Assembly (NCBI RefSeq): GCF_001653755.1
Contig: NZ_CP015125.1
Location: 308,001-372,000, forward strand
Reading direction: 5' to 3'
Source: Dokdonia donghaensis DSW-1
GTDB taxonomy: Bacteria; Bacteroidota; Bacteroidia; Flavobacteriales; Flavobacteriaceae
DNA: 64,000 nucleotides
Position 1 is the first letter of the stretch. The number at the start of each line of letters is the position of its first letter. The notes below the pieces were generated by a model. The model saw only the letters and a list, made by a program, of their open reading frames with translations, searched no databases and was not told where the DNA came from. The position numbers and the translations under genes are program-made. Below, piece by piece: positions 60,473 through 64,000 of this stretch.

Positions 60473-63086
60473 TACAGCTACTTTTTCAAGAGCAACAGGC
60501 AGATGGATTTTTATTTTAGCCCTATTATGTAGCACCTTAGTAAATGCGCAAAGAGACACCCCGCTAGATCCAAATATCAAGTATGAAATTGCAGATATAA
60601 AGGTTACTGGAACTTCTACTTACAATGAGAATACTGTAATTGTATTTACAGGGTTAAGAGTAGGAGAACGTATATCTCTTCCCGGCACAAAAGTTTCTAA
60701 CGTAATTAAGAAATTGTGGTCATTAGAGCTGTTTTCTGATATTAATCTTTATGTGACGGCAATAGATGGTGATAAAGTAGATCTCCAGCTAGATATTAAA
60801 GAAGTGCCAGAACTTAATGAAGTGCGCTTTAAAGGTATTAAGCAAAAGAAAGGTTCTACCTTTATCAAAGACAATGGCCTTAACAAAGGAGCAAAAGTCA
60901 CAGAAAACCTTGAGACCACCACTACAAACTATATTGAGAACTCATATAAGAAAAAAGGATTTTTAAACTCAAAAGTATTTGTAAATACAGTACCTGCATC
61001 AGACACGTTGGGTAAAAACAAAGTCAATATGATTGTAAATATTGACAAAGGAGAACGTGTAAAAATTAAAGATATCAACTTTAATGGCCGTGAAAAATTA
61101 CAAGAAGCAAAGCTCCTTGGGTCAATGAAAAACACAAAGGAGAAAAAAATCTGGCGTCTTTGGAAAAGGTCAAAATTTATTAAGGCAGACTATGAAGACG
61201 ACAAAGTAGCCATTATAAATAAGTACAAAGAAAAGGGATATCGTGATGCTAGAATTGTATCAGATTCTATCATTAAGAATAATGACAAAACGATAACTGT
61301 AGAAATAAATGTTGAAGAAGGTCGTAGATATTATATAGGTGACATAGACTTCATAGGAAACTCAGTTTATACAGACGAGCAACTAAGTAGACAGTTAGGT
61401 CTTAAAAGAGGTGATGTCTACAACGGTGTTTTACTTCAAGAACGTATAAAAGATGATACAGACCCCGATGCAGATAACATCGCAAACCTTTATCAAAACA
61501 GTGGTTACTTATTCTCAAATGTAAATCCAGTAGAGACTAGTGTAGAAAATGACACCATAAACTTTGAGGTGCGTATTACCGAAGGTAAACTCGCTTACTT
61601 TAATAAAGTAACTGTAAAAGGTAATGACAAGACTAAAGATAAAGTTATTTACAGAGAGCTACTTACCAAGCCTGGACAGCGTTACAGTAAGAAAGCAGTA
61701 GTAGGTACAATACGTGAGCTTGGTCAATTAGGTTTCTTTGACGCACAGCAGCTTACTCCTAACTTCAATAATTTTGACCCAGTAGGTGGAACAGTCGATC
61801 TAGAGTATAACGTTGTAGAGCAAGGAGCAAGCCAGATAGAACTTCAAGGAGGTTTTGGTGGTGGAGGTTTTGTGGGAACTCTAGGACTCTCATTTAACAA
61901 CTTCTCTATACAGAACATATTTAATAAAGATGCCTACAACCCATTACCTATGGGTGATGGCCAGAAGTTTTCTTTGAGAGCACAAGCAAGTCAGTTTTTC
62001 CAGACGTATAGCGCCTCTCTTACAGATCCTTGGTTTGGAGGGAAACAACCAGTACAATTTTCTACATCATTCTCGCACACTATACAATACCTTTTTACAG
62101 GTATTACAACAGGTAGCGCAAGTGATCGTGTAGATAGAAACAGTAAATTCTTAATTACGGGAGGTTCTGTAGGGTTATCTAAGCGTCTTAAATGGCCAGA
62201 TAGAAACTTTAGCTTGTCACACGCTATAAGTTTCCAGCACTTTGATTTACAAAACTATAACACAGGTCTGTTTACCTTTGGAGATGGAGCTTCAGAAAAC
62301 TTAGCCTATACTATAGGTCTAAGTAGACGTGAGCTTTATGGAGGATTAATTTTCCCTACAAGTGGATCTGACATAAGTCTAACAGCAAAATTAACCTTAC
62401 CATACTCTGCTTGGAATGGTGTTGATTATAAAGGTCTAGCTATAGAGCGCGATGAGGCTATCGCAGATGGTCTTAGCAGCACAGGTAAAACTGTAGGAGA
62501 GATAGATCAAGAACGTTTTAACTGGCTAGAATACTATAAAGTAAAGTTTACTGGTAAGTGGTACACACCACTTGTAGGTAAGTTTGTACTACAATCTGGA
62601 GTAGAATTTGGATGGCTAGGTGCTTATAATCAAGATAGAGGTGTACCACCTTTTGAACGTTTCTTCTTAGGAGGTGATGGTCTAGGAGGTTTCTCTCTTG
62701 ATGGTAGAGAGATTGTAAGACTTAGAGGATACCCTAACCAGTCTGTAACTCCTATAGATAGAGGCGCTATTTTACAAAGCACAGGACAGGCTAATGATGG
62801 TGCTACCATTTACAATAAATTTAGTCTTGAACTACGTTACCCTATCACATTTAGCCCTCAGGCGAGCATCTATGCATTAACTTTTGCAGAAGCAGGATCA
62901 TCTTATGACAATTTTAGAGATTATAACCCGTTTCAATTGAGTAGATCTGCTGGGGCAGGAATTCGTATATTTATGCCGGCCTTTGGATTATTAGGTCTGG
63001 ATTTTGGATATGGATTTGACCCAATTCCTGGTACAACAGGAGCAAATGGATGGGAAACTCACTTCATTATCGGACAGCAGTTTTAA
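60405..63086 (+). CDS. bamA: Outer membrane protein assembly factor BamA
   Basis: Inserts beta-barrel proteins into the outer membrane. A signal sequence (ending ALLCSTLVNAQ) is followed by POTRA domains over roughly residues 50-460, for example YEIADIKVTGTSTYNENTVI, KIKDINFNGREKLQ and YYIGDIDFIGNSVYTDEQ, then the Omp85 barrel from about 485 with the GGFGGGGFVGTLG entry and a C-terminal aromatic (IIGQQF). With the ATG at 60405 the protein has 893 residues and overlaps uppS by 68 bp; the n-region of the signal peptide would be unusually long, so the GTG at 60456 or TTG at 60444 are real alternatives. Confidence 0.95.
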   Translation: MTLFTIIRKENEDLERQVNRLNSTATFSRATGRWIFILALLCSTLVNAQRDTPLDPNIKYEIADIKVTGTSTYNENTVIVFTGLRVGERISLPGTKVSNVIKKLWSLELFSDINLYVTAIDGDKVDLQLDIKEVPELNEVRFKGIKQKKGSTFIKDNGLNKGAKVTENLETTTTNYIENSYKKKGFLNSKVFVNTVPASDTLGKNKVNMIVNIDKGERVKIKDINFNGREKLQEAKLLGSMKNTKEKKIWRLWKRSKFIKADYEDDKVAIINKYKEKGYRDARIVSDSIIKNNDKTITVEINVEEGRRYYIGDIDFIGNSVYTDEQLSRQLGLKRGDVYNGVLLQERIKDDTDPDADNIANLYQNSGYLFSNVNPVETSVENDTINFEVRITEGKLAYFNKVTVKGNDKTKDKVIYRELLTKPGQRYSKKAVVGTIRELGQLGFFDAQQLTPNFNNFDPVGGTVDLEYNVVEQGASQIELQGGFGGGGFVGTLGLSFNNFSIQNIFNKDAYNPLPMGDGQKFSLRAQASQFFQTYSASLTDPWFGGKQPVQFSTSFSHTIQYLFTGITTGSASDRVDRNSKFLITGGSVGLSKRLKWPDRNFSLSHAISFQHFDLQNYNTGLFTFGDGASENLAYTIGLSRRELYGGLIFPTSGSDISLTAKLTLPYSAWNGVDYKGLAIERDEAIADGLSSTGKTVGEIDQERFNWLEYYKVKFTGKWYTPLVGKFVLQSGVEFGWLGAYNQDRGVPPFERFFLGGDGLGGFSLDGREIVRLRGYPNQSVTPIDRGAILQSTGQANDGATIYNKFSLELRYPITFSPQASIYALTFAEAGSSYDNFRDYNPFQLSRSAGAGIRIFMPAFGLLGLDFGYGFDPIPGTTGANGWETHFIIGQQF

Positions 63087-63123
63087 TTTTTGGCACGATT
63101 ATTTCTAATGCAACTCTGAAATT

Positions 63124-64000
63124 ATGAAGACAAACGTTTTTATCTTATTAATAGCAACTTTCCTTATAAGCCTTAGCGCTCAAGGTCAACGAGCAAGTGG
63201 TGTACGTATAGGTTATATTGATATGGAATACATTCTCGAGAATGTACCAGAATATCAAGAAGCTTCCTCACAACTTGATGAAAAAGTTGCACGATGGAAA
63301 GGAGAGATAGAAACAAAACTCGAAGAAGTATCTGCAATGAAAAAACAGCTAGATAACGAACGAGCACTATTAACGAAAGAACTTATAGAAGAGCGTGATG
63401 AAGAGATTGCTTTTGAGAGAGATCAAATCTTAGAATATCAACAAAAACGCTTTGGACCTGGAGGAGATCTCGCTATACAAAGAAGACAACTCGTAGAACC
63501 CGTACAAGATCAAGTTTTTAATGCGGTGCAAGAGATATCTGCAGCCAAAAAGTTTGACTTAGTTTTTGATAAATCTTCAGATCTTATGATGCTTTATACT
63601 GCAGACCGCCTTAACATAAGCGATCAAGTATTAAGAAGTATCACTCGTGCTGCAAAGCGCAACCAGATAAACAATAAGAAAGAAGAAAGAGACTTTGATA
63701 TAGACGAAGCAAAAACTGTAGAGCAAGACAAAGCTACCCAAGAAAGACAACGTGCTATAGAGGCAAAAAAATCTGAGCGCGAGGCAGCACTAGAAGCACG
63801 TAATAAAGAACGTAATGCTCAAAAGGCAGAGCGTCAAGCAGCTTTTGAAGAAAGAAGAAAGAAACTTCTTGAAGAACGTAAACGTAAAAAAGACTCTATT
63901 ACAGCTGTGCGTGAGGCAAAAGCAGCAAGTAGAAATTCTGGAACTCCAACTTTAGATAAAAAAACAGGTGATGCACTCTCTGCAAAAGAAGCAGCCCTAG
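63124..64000 (+). CDS. ompH: OmpH/Skp-family periplasmic chaperone, partial (3' end outside window)
   Basis: Holds unfolded outer membrane proteins on their way to BamA. A signal peptide (to about 20, ISLSAQG) is followed by GVRIGYIDMEYILENVPEYQEA, typical of the family, and long coiled-coil arms. From about residue 205 to the window edge the sequence is extremely rich in Arg, Lys, Glu and Ala (RQRAIEAKKSEREAALEARN), longer than in E. coli Skp; such tails occur in Bacteroidota homologs. It is the next gene after bamA (37-bp spacer), and a second ompH often follows. Confidence 0.9.
   Translation, partial: MKTNVFILLIATFLISLSAQGQRASGVRIGYIDMEYILENVPEYQEASSQLDEKVARWKGEIETKLEEVSAMKKQLDNERALLTKELIEERDEEIAFERDQILEYQQKRFGPGGDLAIQRRQLVEPVQDQVFNAVQEISAAKKFDLVFDKSSDLMMLYTADRLNISDQVLRSITRAAKRNQINNKKEERDFDIDEAKTVEQDKATQERQRAIEAKKSEREAALEARNKERNAQKAERQAAFEERRKKLLEERKRKKDSITAVREAKAASRNSGTPTLDKKTGDALSAKEAAL

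Overview
The window is chromosomal DNA from a low-GC, gliding-type Bacteroidota, most likely a marine Flavobacteriaceae member (Dokdonia-like is my guess from gene content; no 16S rRNA is present to confirm it). Support comes from a SusC/SusD pair, OmpP1/FadL and CarboxypepD_reg/beta-barrel outer membrane proteins, the nadK-porG-uppS-bamA-ompH cluster that includes a type IX secretion component, promoters of the Bacteroidota type (TTTG, about 19 bp, TAnnTTTG) and the near absence of Shine-Dalgarno sequences.

Layout. Bases 1-12283 are one open reading frame on the minus strand, the first ~4094 codons of a giant secreted, repeat-built surface protein whose C-terminus lies outside the window. 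It is made of VCBS, Ig-like and DUF11 modules, about 20 CshA-type repeats (mostly in a 5.5-copy, nearly perfect 1050-bp tandem array at 1878-7633) and a calcium-binding thrombospondin-3-like tail (456-bp tandem array at 1-1534). Next come tRNA-Gly(GCC), tRNA-Leu(UAA) and a solo GIY-YIG endonuclease gene enclosed between tRNA-Leu and a duplicated copy of the tRNA-Leu 3' end. Then mutS; a SusC/SusD uptake pair; a tetR-tolC-hlyD-acrB type efflux operon with a palindromic operator candidate; polyprenyl synthase; CotH kinase; a folK-deoxynucleoside kinase fusion; a queuosine precursor transporter; an AsmA-like protein; a DUF3857/transglutaminase protein; a patatin phospholipase; a TonB-receptor-like outer membrane protein; der; two LysE paralogs; DUF2797; GH3; a PD40/OmpA protein; the tig, clpP, clpX proteostasis block; a small 4-TM membrane protein; a FadL-GDSL lipoprotein pair; pdxJ-hydrolase; CBS-nadK; porG-uppS-bamA-ompH.

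How the genes fit together. Much of the window serves the cell envelope: making it (polyprenyl diphosphate synthase, UppS, BamA, Skp/OmpH, AsmA), moving material across it (SusCD, RND pump, FadL, LysE, YhhQ) and displaying large proteins on it (PorG for type IX secretion, the giant adhesin as a plausible cargo). The rest is housekeeping: DNA repair, ribosome GTPase, protein folding and degradation, cofactor synthesis.

The most unusual signal is a perfect 14-bp palindrome, GCTTTCGCGAAAGC, present 14 times exactly (plus two degenerate copies) between 12.8 and 59 kb. Ten copies are intergenic; the four exact copies inside genes are all read in the same frame as Ala-Phe-Ala-Lys-Ala. Its density, dispersion and constant core suggest a genome-wide iterated palindrome with a chromosomal role, comparable in style to HIP1 of cyanobacteria.
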